Assembly (NCBI GenBank): GCA_032718475.1
Contig: JAUCBJ010001567.1
Coordinates: 1 to 51,042, forward strand
Source: Nemertoderma westbladi
Taxonomy: Eukaryota; Xenacoelomorpha; Nemertodermatida; Nemertodermatidae
Length of the DNA stretch: 51,042 nt
Direction: 5' to 3'
A model generated the notes under the pieces. That model searched no databases. It was not told where the DNA came from and was given only the letters and a program-made list of their open reading frames with translations. The number at the start of each line of letters is the position of its first letter. Within the stretch, counting starts at the first letter, position 1. Both the position numbers and the translations under genes were made by a program. Below, in pieces: positions 39,301 through 48,520 of this stretch.

Positions 39301-40433
39301 TTTTCCCATGTTGTTTCTCCTTTGAAACATATTTTCGACTCTGTAAGGCCGCGTTCACACTACTGAGTCAAAGTCAAAAGACAAAATGTAAAACATAATC
39401 ACAAGAAATGTAATTTGTTCTAGAATGCCCTTATGTATTATATTAGGCCTACATAATGTATTATTATTTATTATTGCTAGCTAGCTATATTTAATTTATT
39501 TTGACTTTGACTTTGACTCGTTAGTGTAAACGCGGCCTAACATGTCGTTTTGACACTTTGACTCGGTCGAACCTTTGACTCGGTCGACCCTTTGACTTGG
39601 TCGAACTTTTGACTCGGTCGACCTTTTGTCTTGGTCGACCTTTTGACTCGGTCACCTTTGATTCGGTCGACCCTTTGACTCGGTCGAACCTTTGTCTGTT
39701 TTGACCCTTTGACTTGACCTGAAATATTTCATCATAAGAAGATATTAAAAATGAATTATTTCGCAAAATTATTGCATTTGGTATTTAATGAGGATTCTTT
39801 AGAATTAGCTAAATTATTATAACTTTTTGTTGGGCACAACTTTTGCAAAGTCGGCAATGACGTCCAGGTGGGATCGAACTGGTGAACTCCGGGTTGAAAG
39901 TCTGACGCTCTAACCATTCAGCTACCGGCTCAGCGAGTGGTTAAAGACGGCCAAGTACTGTAGGGTTGAGCACAGTGGCAGCAGATGATGGTATTGACAG
40001 ATGGGAGGCCATGAGGTGGTAAATTGCTGACATACAAGGTGTCAGATACTATTTCCAGGTCTATCTTTTACCTGAGCCGCTAGCTGAATGTTCAGAGCGT
40101 CAGACTTTCAACCCTGAGGTCACCAGTTCGATCCCACTTGGACGCCATTGCCGACTTTTCAAAAGCTGTGCCCAACAAAAAGTTATAATAATAGGAAACC
40201 ACTCATTCACCCGTAACACCAATAATAAATTATAGCTAAATTATTGGAGTGCAAAATAAAAGGCGGGTCGTTCACTTACTTTACTTTATGGAACACAATA
40301 ACGTCCTTTTCTTATTTATCTTTCAGGAGATTCCCTCAATGAAGCTGAAATCGAAGAATTAATACGAGAATCAGATATCGATGGAGACGGGATGATACGT
40401 TATTCAGAGTTCGTGGACAGAATGATAGATTAA
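33354..40433 (+). CDS. Calmodulin-like protein, three exons (33354-33528, 33666-33827, 40327-40433)
   Basis: The joined exons give 147 residues, a full calmodulin-type four-EF-hand protein ([16 protein letters not shown] at the start). Only loop 4, [12 protein letters not shown] (129-140), is canonical. Loop 1, [12 protein letters not shown] (20-31), ends in Gln instead of Glu. Loop 2, [12 protein letters not shown] (56-67), lacks acidic residues at 3 and 5, the glycine at 6 and the Glu at 12. Loop 3, [12 protein letters not shown] (93-104), has Lys at 12. It probably binds little Ca2+ outside loop 4 and may be a structural light chain or a target-restricted sensor; that is inference. Intron positions and phase (1, 1) and the 162-nt exon 2 match the calmodulin gene upstream, so the two are paralogues. 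Intron 1 is 137 bp; intron 2 is 6.5 kb and mostly a 33-bp array built from the exon 2 donor region. DNAL1 starts 353 bp downstream. Confidence 0.92.
33666..33827 (+). CDS. Calmodulin-like exon 2
   Basis: 162 nt, phase 1 at both ends, coding GNTIDFPQF through KLRNALTSQ. Acceptor AAAATTTCAG, donor TCTCAAG|GTAATT. Its last 14 bases (33814-33827) belong to the first unit of the 33-bp minisatellite. Confidence 0.92.
33814..39176. repeat. 33-bp minisatellite, about 160 copies, made from the exon 2 splice donor
   Basis: Unit reads CCTCACATCTCAAGGTAATT followed by AATGACGTCAGGG (or AAGG). The first copy spans the real exon 2/intron 2 boundary: 14 bases are coding and the rest is intron. Nearly every unit repeats the donor CAAG|GTAATT, and most carry TGACGTCA, the full palindromic CRE bound by CREB/ATF factors, and TAATTA. 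Thirty-three is eleven codons, so some frames stay open for hundreds of codons on both strands ([11 protein letters not shown] and [11 protein letters not shown] repeats), but in the gene's own frame each unit has TAA right after the donor. Variants (GATGTGAAGG, GACGGCAAGG, GGCATCAGGG) recur in blocks. Confidence 0.97.
38996..39262. other. Decaying right edge of the 33-bp array
   Basis: Units become irregular (CTCTCATCTCATGG, GCATCTCAAGGTAATTGTC) and stop at about 39176. A reverse-oriented partial dispersed-motif copy follows at 39216-39262. Confidence 0.6.
39216..39262 (-). repeat. Copy 7 of the CTAACCAAAACAATAAAC family (partial)
   Basis: On minus: TTCTAACCAAACAATGAATG, spacer, then CAATTGAGGGAAAGGAG. 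The block order is reversed relative to the other copies, so this may be rearranged. Confidence 0.45.
39347..39537. mobile_element. MITE, PIF/Harbinger-like, with TAA target duplication
   Basis: Ends GGCCGCGTTCACACTACTGA and, in reverse complement, GGCCGCGTTTACACTAACGA continue as inverted repeats for about 35 bp (GTCAAAGTCAAA). TAA flanks both sides (39344-39346 and 39538-39540), matching the 3-bp duplication of PIF/Harbinger elements. It is 191 bp, non-coding, inside intron 2 of the calmodulin-like gene. Confidence 0.8.
39548..39715. repeat. Minisatellite, about 17-bp unit TTTGACTCGGTCGACC
   Basis: About ten degenerate copies starting 10 bp after the MITE. The unit resembles the MITE's inner end (TTTGACTTTGACTCG), so the array may have grown from it. 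Confidence 0.85.
39813..39934 (-). mobile_element. tRNA-derived SINE, minus copy
   Basis: Read on minus: GAGCCGGTAGCTGAATGG, then TTAGAGCGTCAGACTTTCAA, then CCAGTTCGATCCCACC. This has an RNA polymerase III A box (TAGCTGAATGG) and B box (AGTTCGATCCC), most like a lysine-type tRNA. A 3' tail with GTGCCCAACAAAAAGTTA and ATAATAAT follows. The anticodon stem does not pair properly, so it is not a working tRNA gene. It faces a second copy 138 bp away. Confidence 0.82.
40072..40192 (+). mobile_element. tRNA-derived SINE, plus copy
   Basis: Same element as at 39813-39934 in opposite orientation: GAGCCGCTAGCTGAATG, GAGCGTCAGACTTTCAA, CCAGTTCGATCCCAC and the tail GTGCCCAACAAAAAGTTATA. The two form an inverted repeat with arms of about 120 bp at high identity, just before exon 3 of the calmodulin-like gene. 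Confidence 0.82.
40327..40433 (+). CDS. Calmodulin-like exon 3 with stop
   Basis: 107 nt after the acceptor TTATCTTTCAG, coding [16 protein letters not shown], the canonical EF-hand 4 loop and FVDRMID, then TAA. Confidence 0.92.
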
Positions 40434-40477
40434 CTAGATTGCTTAGTTATTTACGCTTGTAGTGTATAAATATTTAG

Positions 40478-40483
40478 ATTAAA
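40478..40483 (+). terminator. Candidate poly(A) signal of the calmodulin-like gene
   Basis: ATTAAA 45 bp after the stop codon in AT-rich sequence. Confidence 0.5.
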
Positions 40484-40786
40484 ATAATTACAATATATTT
40501 AATAGTAACAAGTTGCATTGCATATTAATTATCGTGTTTATAAATATAAAACATGTGACATCTTCAGTTCAAGGTTGCCAACAATACAAAATCATCTGCG
40601 TAAGTTTACACAACGCGATTGAGCGAACTTAGGGTTCTCATTTTAAAGTTGAAGTTGAACAGCATTGATAACTATAGTAACAATGCTATATTCTATAATC
40701 CCGCATAAACAGTGTCGCTAAATCTAAAGCTATAGCTACTCGGAGGCCCTTTAACTAGCAGTTTAAGATACCCGTACTGGTTCAAC

Positions 40787-41329
40787 ATGCCAACAACTAT
40801 TAAGGAAGCAATCATCCAATGGGAACATAGAAATGATGGAATTAAAGCTAGCGAGAGCGCAGTTGTGAAACTAAACGGCATATATCCACCAATAGAGAAG
40901 ATGGACCCAGGTCTCACTCATTTGAGTATGTGTGAGCAACTCAGTCTGAGCACCAACTGTATTGAAAAAATATCCCATCTAAACGGTCTGAAACGTCTCA
41001 AAATTCTGAGTCTCGGTAGGAACTTAATTAAGAGTTTAAACGGATTGGAACCACTTCGAGATACTTTGGAACAGCTGTGGATGTCCTACAACTTCGTGGA
41101 ACACTTGAAAGGTATCCATATGTTTAAGAAACTAGAAGTTCTGTATATTAGTTTCAACCTGATTAAAGATATCAAAGATCTCCACGCAATACCGAGTCTT
41201 GTCGAGTTGGTTATGGTTGGTAACCCCGTCGAGGTTCGGATGACCGAAGAAGGAACCTGGAGAGAGGAAGTTACGAAAAAACTTCCTGGACTTAAGAAAC
41301 TTGACGGAGAAAATATTATGAAGCTATAG
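40787..41329 (+). CDS. DNAL1: Dynein axonemal light chain 1, intronless
   Basis: 180 residues; vertebrate DNAL1 is about 190. DNAL1 is a leucine-rich-repeat light chain that binds the gamma heavy chain motor domain of outer-arm dynein in cilia and sperm tails. It has the family start TTIKEAI..WE, the linker YPPIEKMD, then the invariant [61 protein letters not shown] and MVGNP, ending LPGLKKLDG. The acidic tail of vertebrate proteins is missing, and the stretch before MVGNP is about 4 residues shorter. The frame is uninterrupted with an ATG at its natural position. It has no introns, unlike vertebrate DNAL1; I see no poly(A) tract or target duplication that would prove a retrocopy. A poly(A) signal follows at 41374. 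Confidence 0.95.
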   Translation: MPTTIKEAIIQWEHRNDGIKASESAVVKLNGIYPPIEKMDPGLTHLSMCEQLSLSTNCIEKISHLNGLKRLKILSLGRNLIKSLNGLEPLRDTLEQLWMSYNFVEHLKGIHMFKKLEVLYISFNLIKDIKDLHAIPSLVELVMVGNPVEVRMTEEGTWREEVTKKLPGLKKLDGENIMKL

Positions 41330-41373
41330 TAAAATTATAACGGTTTTTATAACTTTTGTAAACTCACTACATA

Positions 41374-41379
41374 AATAAA
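41374..41379 (+). terminator. Poly(A) signal of DNAL1
   Basis: AATAAA 45 bp after the stop codon. Confidence 0.7.
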
Positions 41380-41638
41380 TAGATGTGCTATTGTGCGCTT
41401 ACCTCATAGTGATATAAAGTTAGAATGGTTAATGAACTATTATTTGATTGGACGTTGAAATCATGTAAGGAATAGTGAGAGGGGTCGAACTAGGTTGAAC
41501 CTGTAATATACTTTATTCCAAAATTGTAACATTACTCAACGCCGTTGTAGTAACAGCGAGTTGTTATATAACACTTTACAACTTTAGAGGACATTACAGC
41601 ATTGTATTGGCCTGTACATTTAGTATTGTATTTGGTGT

Positions 41639-41729
41639 TATTGTTTACGTGGTAACCCATGACGGCGTTAAGTAATGTCCACTAAGGGGACATTACTTAA
41701 CGCCGTCATTGGATACCACGTAAACAATA
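41639..41729. repeat. Near-perfect 42-bp inverted repeat (hairpin)
   Basis: Arms 41639-41680 and 41688-41729 pair at 40 of 42 positions around a 7-base loop. Arm landmarks are TATTGTTTACGTGG and GACGGCGTTAAGTAATGTCC. A related but diverged segment (AACATTACTCAACGCCGTTG) lies at 41529-41548. It may be a small fold-back transposon. Confidence 0.85.
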
Positions 41730-41997
41730 GGTGGAAATTTGCCTGACAGCCAGATAGGCCTACTGCATTACCTACCGGTAGGCGGGATATAGCTATTAAT
41801 ATCCAGTAGGGCCTAGCTATATTATTAAAACATGACTCCAAACGCCACCATAAATATAAGCTAACTTATTTATAACATAATTTATGTCATATTTACATTT
41901 ATTTATACAGCAACTAATATAATTTGTGCAGTTTCTATCACTTATAATATATGTACAATAATTTCGTAATGTTAAAAGTTTGGAATAAAACTATATT

Positions 41998-42134
41998 ATA
42001 CATACTTGTTGCAAAGTACTTTACAGTGTTCTGATCCTCGTGGCTTTATTTTCACTCACCCACTAACGTTCGTTCGTGTAACAAAGCCACTCGGATCATA
42101 ACACTTTAAAGTGCTACTTTACACACAAGTATGT
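41998..42134. mobile_element. Fold-back element, about 50-bp arms
   Basis: TACATACTTGTTGCAAAGTA ... GATCCTCGTGGCTTT faces its reverse complement AAAGCCACTCGGATCATAAC ... ACACAAGTATGTA. No coding capacity. Parts (GTAGCACTTT, GTTATGA.CCGAG) are shared with the two elements listed next. Confidence 0.7.
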
Positions 42135-42136
42135 AA

Positions 42137-42255
42137 ATAGTTATTACATCATTGTGTACAAAGTAGCACTTTGCAGCGTTATGACTCGAGTTTATTTATG
42201 TACCGAACGAGCGCAGCGAGGGAGGTTAACATAAATAAACAAGGGTCTTAACTAT
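42137..42255. mobile_element. Dispersed fold-back repeat, copy A
   Basis: AAAGTAGCACTTTGCAGCGT, TATGACTCGAGTTTATTTAT, then GAGCGCAGCGAGGGAGG and ACATAAATAAACAAGGGTC. GTTTATTTATGT and ACATAAATAAAC are inverted repeats around the centre. It matches 46328-46445 closely. Confidence 0.75.
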
Positions 42256-42845
42256 TATGGGGTTTTATAAGATAAACAATGTTCCATAATGATATATTTA
42301 TTAAATAGAAGAAATGGCCTGCATAGGAAGCAAATACATGCAACATTCGAATGCTCATATCTCCGCTATTTCCCAACCAAGTTCGAATGTTTTAACATTT
42401 CTGGAATCCTTGCACGGTCAGCTTTCTGTTGGTACCAACAAATCACGATAAGGTTCAAGAATAACTGCGGTGTAACTGGTGAAATATCACCGGAGACACC
42501 TTTTTCAAAAACTTGTACTGTAGCTAAAGATTGAAAGTAAAAATAAAAATTATGGCTCACCCAGCAAGGAGGAGGGAGATGAAACTATCTATGTTTCAAA
42601 TTTAATGCAATCTCTTTAAGATTTGTTGAAAAATTTGAGGGTGGGGTGGGGGGGGGGGGGGGCGTGGTGGTCCAGGAACCTGAATAAAGACACTATATTC
42701 CAGGACACATATTTACAAACACCATACAGTCTCGACACTACTGGCAATGTAATTTAACCTGAAGCAAGGACCAATCACAGACGAGCAGTAATTGAAACTC
42801 TAGTGCTGAGGCCGTGCGGGATGTGGGAATACAACACTTACAAAC
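42256..42845. other. Intergenic, no gene seen
   Basis: AT-rich, with a G tract at 42648-42662. An ATG at 42803 opens into the following array, but only about 17 residues before the array are unique. Confidence 0.5.
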
Positions 42846-45074
42846 GGTTACGCGAACTTTGTTCCAATGGTTGCGAACTTTGTTCCAATAGTTGCGAACT
42901 GTGTACCAATGGTTGCGAACTTTGTTCCAATGGTTGCGAACTTTGTACCAATGGTTGCGAACTTTGTACCAATGGTTGCGAACTTTGTTCCAATGGTTGC
43001 GAACTTTGTTCCAATGGTTGCGATCTTTGGACCAATGGTTGCGAACTTTGTACCAATGGTTGCGAACTTTGTTCCAATGGTTGCGAACTTTGTTCCAATG
43101 GTTGCGAACTTTGTTCCAATGGTTGCGAACTTTGTTCCAATGGTTGCGAACTTTGTACCAATGGTTGCGAACTTTGTACCAATGGTGGCGAACTTTGTTC
43201 CAATGGTTGCGAACTTTGTTCCAATGGTTGCGAACTTTGTACCAATGGTTGCGAACTTTGTACCAATGGTTGCGAACTTTGTACCAATGGTTGCGAACTT
43301 TGTTCCAATGGTTGCGAACTTTGTTCCAATGGTTGCGAACTTTGTTCCAATGGTTGCGAACTTTGTTCCAATGGTTGCGAACTTTGTACCAATGGTTGCG
43401 AACTTTGTTCCAATGGTTGCGACCTTTGTTCCAATGGTTGCGATCTTTGTTCCAATGGTTGCGACCTTTGTTCAGATGGTTGCGAACTTTGTACCAATGG
43501 TTGCGAACTTTGTACCAATGGTTGCGAACTTTGTTCCAATGGTTGCGAACTTTGTTCCAATGGTTGCGAACTTTGGACCAATAGTTGCGAACTTTGTTCC
43601 AATGGTTGCGAACTTTGTTCCAATGGTTGCGAACTTTATACCAATGGTTGCGAACTTTGTTCCAATGGTTGCGAACTTTGTTCCAATGGTTGCGAACTTT
43701 GTTCCAATGGTTGCGAACTTTGTTCCAATGGTTGCGTACTTTGTTCCAATGGTTGCGAACTTTGTTCTAATGGTTGCGAACTTTGTACCAATGGTTGCGA
43801 ACTTTGTTCCAATGGTTGCGAACTTTGTTCAAATTGTTGCGAACTTTGTACCAATGGTTGCGAACTTTGTTCCAATGGTTGCGAACTTTGTACCAATGGT
43901 TGCGAACTTTGTTCCAATAGTTGCGAACTTTGTTCCAATGGTTGCGAACTTTGTACCAATGGTTGCGAACTTTGTACCAATGGTTGCGAACTTTGTTCCA
44001 ATGGTTGCGAACTTTGTACCAATGGTTGCGAACTTTGTTCCAATAGTTGCGAACTTTGTACCAATGGTTGCAAACTTTGTTCCAATGGTTGCGAACTGTG
44101 TACCAATGGTTGCGAACTTTGTTCCAATGGTTGCGAACTTTGTACCAATAGTTGCGAACTTTGTTCCAATGGTTGCGAACTTTGTTCCAATGGTTGCGAA
44201 CTTTGTTCCAATGGTTGCGAACTTTGTTCCAATGGTTGTGAACTTTGTACCAATGGTTGCGAACTTTGTACCAATGGTTGCGAACTTTGTTCCAATGGTT
44301 GCGAACTTTGGAGCAATAGTTGCGAACTTTGTTCCAATGGTTGCGAACTTTGTACCAATGGTTGCGAACTTTGTTCCAATGGTTGCGAACTTTGTTCCAA
44401 TGGTTGCGAACTTTGTACCAATGGTTGCGAACTTTGTTCCAATGGTTGCGAACTTTGTACCAATGGTTGCGAACTTTGTTCCAATGATTGCGAACTTTGT
44501 TCCAATGGTTGCGAACTTTGTACCAATGGTTGCGAACTTTGTACCAATGGTTGCGAACTTTGTTCCAATGGTTGCGAACTTTGTACCAATGGTTGTGAAC
44601 TTTGTTCCAATAGTTGCGAACTTTGTACCAATGGTTGTAAACTTTGTTCCAATGGTTGCGAACTGTGTACCAATGGTTGCGAACTTTGTTCCAATGGTTG
44701 CGAACTTTGTACCAATGGTTGCGAACTTTGTTCCAATGGTTGCGAACTTTGTTCCAATGGTTGCGAACTTTGTTCCAATGGTTGCGAACTTTGTTCCAAT
44801 GGTTGCGAACTTTGTTCCAATGGTTGCGAACTTTGTTCCAATGGTTGCGACCTTTGTTCCAATGGTTGCGAACTTTGTTCCAATGGTTGCGACCTTTGTT
44901 CCAATGGTTGCGAACTTTGTTCCAATGGTTGCGACCTTTGTTCCAATGGTTGCGAACTTTGTACCAATGGTTGCGAACTTTGTTCCAATGGTTGCGAACT
45001 TTGTTCCAATGGTTGCGAACTTTGGACCAATAGTTGCGAACTTTGTTCCAATGGTTGCGAACTTTGTTCCAATT
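42846..45074. repeat. Minisatellite, 21-bp unit, about 106 copies
   Basis: Unit GGTTGCGAACTTTGTTCCAA with a final T; the main variant has TACCAAT for TTCCAAT. Each unit contains CCAAT. Since 21 is seven codons, all three plus frames and one minus frame are open, the longest (42803-45115) giving a cysteine-rich ELCSNGC repeat of 770 residues with short unique ends. I do not call it a gene. An inverted array of the same unit lies 570 bp downstream. Confidence 0.97.
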
Positions 45075-45642
45075 ACCTTTTATATTTCAACTACATAACA
45101 TACGTAAGCCGATAAACTGATCACGATGGAATGTTACTATTGAGTATTTATTGTGGTTGATGTGTTATATAATAAAGTTTTGGCAGTCAGGAAGCATTGG
45201 GTACTTTTATAAAGATATAGAACACGTCTGTGCTAATTGGCCAATTAAACAGACCAACTGAAATCAACTAGGGGCAATATTACAATGTCTACCACACTGT
45301 GCAGCTGTCTACCACTACCACGCGGTATTTTTCAAACAGGTGCTTTCGGACTCACCTATAATGCAAACTAAGGTGATCAGGACGAAACTTGTCGATTCTC
45401 TATAAAGAGCATCCTACACCATCATCCTACACCATCATCCTACACCATCATCCTACACCATCACTCTACTCCCCATACGTCTCCGTCTGGCCTTACACTA
45501 TAGGCATAATCTAATAAGTTATGGACTACAACACTGAAGGAAATAGATGGTACTGTATATTTGATTCGTAATCATATCCTGTTGTTATGCCGGTATTCTT
45601 ATGTTAGTCATTAAATCCTAGTGGGGTGGGGTTCATTGGAAG
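45075..45642. other. Spacer between the inverted 21-bp arrays
   Basis: Unique AT-rich sequence with a small CATCATCCTACAC array at 45410-45465. No gene seen. Confidence 0.5.
45410..45465. repeat. Short tandem repeat, 13-bp unit CATCATCCTACAC
   Basis: About four copies, nearly perfect. Confidence 0.9.
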
Positions 45643-45975
45643 AAAGTTCGCATCCTATTGGAACAAAGTTCGCAACTATTGGAACAAAGTTCGCAACTAT
45701 TGGAACAAAGTTCGCAACTATTGGAACAAAGTTCGCAACTATTGGAACAAAGTTCGCAAATATTGGAACAAAGTTCGCAAGTATTGGAACAAAGTTCTCA
45801 AATATTGGAACAAAGTACGCAACTATTGGAACAAAGTTCGCAAATATTGGAACAAAGTACGCAACTATTGGAACAAAGTTCGCAACTATTGGAACAAAGT
45901 TCGCAAATATTGGAACAAAGTACGCAACCCATTGGAACAAAGTTTGCAACCATTGGAACAAAGTTCGCAAAATTA
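45643..45975. repeat. 21-bp minisatellite in inverted orientation, about 15 copies
   Basis: Unit ATTGGAACAAAGTTCGCAAC with a final T, A or C is the reverse complement of the unit at 42846-45074. The most common variant here is CAACTATTGG, matching the rarer AATAGTTG form in the large array. Confidence 0.96.
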
Positions 45976-47531
45976 GGTTTTGGAACAAAGAACCACACAC
46001 GCTTACAAACCCCATGCATTGTCAGCACTTTAATAAATGAGTAAATTGGGCATTGAGCTGTAGCTGTGAATGCAAATGTAATTAGAGGCAATATTGCCCT
46101 CGGCACTTGTCATATGTTATGTGCACAGACAAAATTGGTAATTTATTAATGTTTGTTTGTTAATGTACAAAGTAGAAGCGGATATTTATTTATCGAAGAA
46201 CAGTGACAGTCAACATATATTCTCGTCAAATATTAATTAAACCATTTCCATTAATTACGGTATTAAACCTTGCGTAATGCGATTAATATATCAATGGGAA
46301 TACGATGTTTAGAATTCATAACTATTTACATAATTGTGTGCAAAGTAGCACTTTGCACCGTTATGACCCGAGTTTATTTTTGTACCGAGCGAACGCAGCG
46401 AGGGAGGTTTACATAAATAAACAAGGGTCATTAACGCTGAAAAATGACCTTTGCAAGCAATGATGTATGTAATTTTGTTATATTATGTCAACTTATCAGC
46501 GTTCGGTATGTGAATAAAGGATTTTATGGATGCTCATTTATACATTTTAATCATGTACTATATCGAATATAAGTAAAATTTATTAACAGGTACACTGGTA
46601 CACAGTATTAATTATACATTTAAATCTAATTAAAGTTTATTGGAAGTTATCTCCTGCTTGGATGATGTGATAAATCATTAATCCATCTTGACTATAGTCG
46701 ACTGAAGCAAACTTAGTCACCGTCTGTGTCCGTTCAGTTTTACTGAACACTGTCGCCATATTTTCTTTGCTCGTTTTCTCTAAAATGTCTTCTATAGGAC
46801 GTATGGAATACGGTCTTACACATTAAACATTTATTTACATACTGTAGATCGGCCCGTCACTTCAAACTGGACGCACGCATTATGCAAACACATGCTGCTT
46901 TATTGAATAAAGAAGCACGCACTAATATAAATAGAAATAATACATTATGGAATACGGTAAATTAAGTTGTATCCATGTTATTGATTATTTGGCAGCGTTA
47001 CGAGTAATTCACCAGAACGCTGTTAAGTTGACATATGTAACAAAAGTATAATACAACATTACGCCAATAATATCACTATATGCAGACAAAATGATCAAAA
47101 AAATGTTGAAAAAAATCACTAAAATTCACAAATATATAGCTAACTTGTGAGCTTCACTTAACAAATTATGCTATTAGAGGCTACTTATTATTATTCTTGT
47201 AAAATATTGTAATAATAATAATAATATTAATATACTTTTATCAATACCAATATTTTACCAATATGTATTATATACTGTTATTCGAATATATTTTTAAATG
47301 ATGAACCGAGTAATAGGCAGATTTCACCCAATTCTCCATTCCTTACAGCGTTTGGAACACTTTTGTTTCTACCTGCCAACTAAGTATAAAACCCGATCAC
47401 TAGTTCGACCCATCTTTCCTTTCCTTACATGATTTCAACGTACAACAAAAATATAGCTCATTAACCAATGCCAGGTGTTAATTCTAGGTGTTCCTAGTGG
47501 TGTAATGATTGGGAATACGGAAACCGACATA
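45976..47531. other. AT-rich intergenic, no gene seen
   Basis: Contains the second dispersed fold-back copy at 46328-46445. Otherwise no frame or structure I can support. Confidence 0.55.
46328..46445. mobile_element. Dispersed fold-back repeat, copy B
   Basis: AAAGTAGCACTTTGCACCGT, TATGACCCGAGTTTATTTTT, GAACGCAGCGAGGGAGG and ACATAAATAAACAAGGGTC, in the same order as 42137-42255. Downstream TGACCTTTGCAAGCAATGATG may be a further inverted end. Confidence 0.75.
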
Positions 47532-47830
47532 TAACCCATTAGGGATGCGACAGAGTTAAAATTTCATCCGGAGCCCGGAGGTTTCTCCAGGTTACAATAT
47601 GAGCTCCGACCGGAGCCGGAACCGGAGCCGGAGCAGGAGATTGATTATTGGTGATTGATAATTCCAGTGTATTATTATAGTAGTCATAGACAGATATGTG
47701 TTCATGAGACAAGGGGGGGGGGGGGGGGGGGGGGATTTGATACAAATTCTTACGCGGCGAATTAATATTTCGCCTCAATGTTAAATTTATAAATTAACGG
47801 AAATAAGCAATTATTTACAGTCGCATGCTA

Positions 47831-47850
47831 TTCTAATCAAAACAATAAAC
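47831..47850 (+). repeat. Copy 8 of the CTAACCAAAACAATAAAC family (inside the hAT element)
   Basis: TTCTAATCAAAACAATAAAC. With the reverse copy at 48463-48520 it forms the ends of an inner segment of about 690 bp, which may be a nested element. Confidence 0.6.
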
Positions 47851-48462
47851 TATATTCAATAGAACAGGATACAGTTTTATTTTTGGGAATAATCCGTTGT
47901 TATTTGCGTTGATTGTCCCCTAGAGAGGGAATGTATGAACGTTGGAGTCCAACGTCCTTAAACTATGAATTTATATTGCGTCCAAAGACTCCCCTATCTG
48001 GTGTTCATTGGGCTAAAATATGTTTCCGACTTTTCAGTTCACACTCACCCCCCCCCTCCCCCCCCCCCCTCCCCCAAGTTATTATGTCTAGTGGCATTAG
48101 GTCCTGTATCATAAGTACTGCATCGTTAGGTCACTGCGTTGCCGCACTTATCGAAATATTTTGTAGTTCTATTGGAGAAACATAATGGCTGGTGTAAAAT
48201 GATGCAGCACCTAATGGCTATCTGTGACGAAACCAAAAAACTATATTGGGAGGGGGGGGGGGGGGGTGCGCTACTCTACCGACATCAGAACAACGCAGGA
48301 CATCATTATGACCATCGCTAATTATGTCTGTAATTTATGTCAGGTAATGCGTCATAGGTCCTATGGTCGTTAGGTCCTGTGACATAATGTCCTGCGACAA
48401 TAGATCCTTAGTTACAGCTGATTACTAGTATATAATGAATCTGTAACATGTGCTATCGAGTC

Positions 48463-48520
48463 TTGTTTATTGTTTTGGTTAGAATAATACCGGTCCGTCA
48501 CTATATAACCTGCACCCTTC
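48463..48520 (-). repeat. Copy 9 of the CTAACCAAAACAATAAAC family (inside the hAT element)
   Basis: On minus: GAAGGGTGCAGGTTATATAG, spacer, TTCTAACCAAAACAATAAAC with AAGACTC following. It keeps the GTGCAGGTTA block of copies 4 and 5. Confidence 0.7.

Noticed and set aside
39813-40192. Functional tRNA genes
   Set aside because: A and B boxes are present, but the anticodon stem does not pair and both copies have the same SINE tail.
42803-45115. A 770-residue cysteine-rich ELCSNGC repeat protein starting at an ATG
   Set aside because: The 21-bp unit leaves all three plus frames and one minus frame open. Unique ends are only about 17 and 15 residues, no promoter or splice context is seen, and substitutions such as CCAATAG for CCAATGG are not obviously biased to codon third positions.
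47913-48185. Proline-containing 90-codon frame inside the hAT element
   Set aside because: It crosses a pyrimidine run, has no transposase motif and lies in a repeat-loaded interior.
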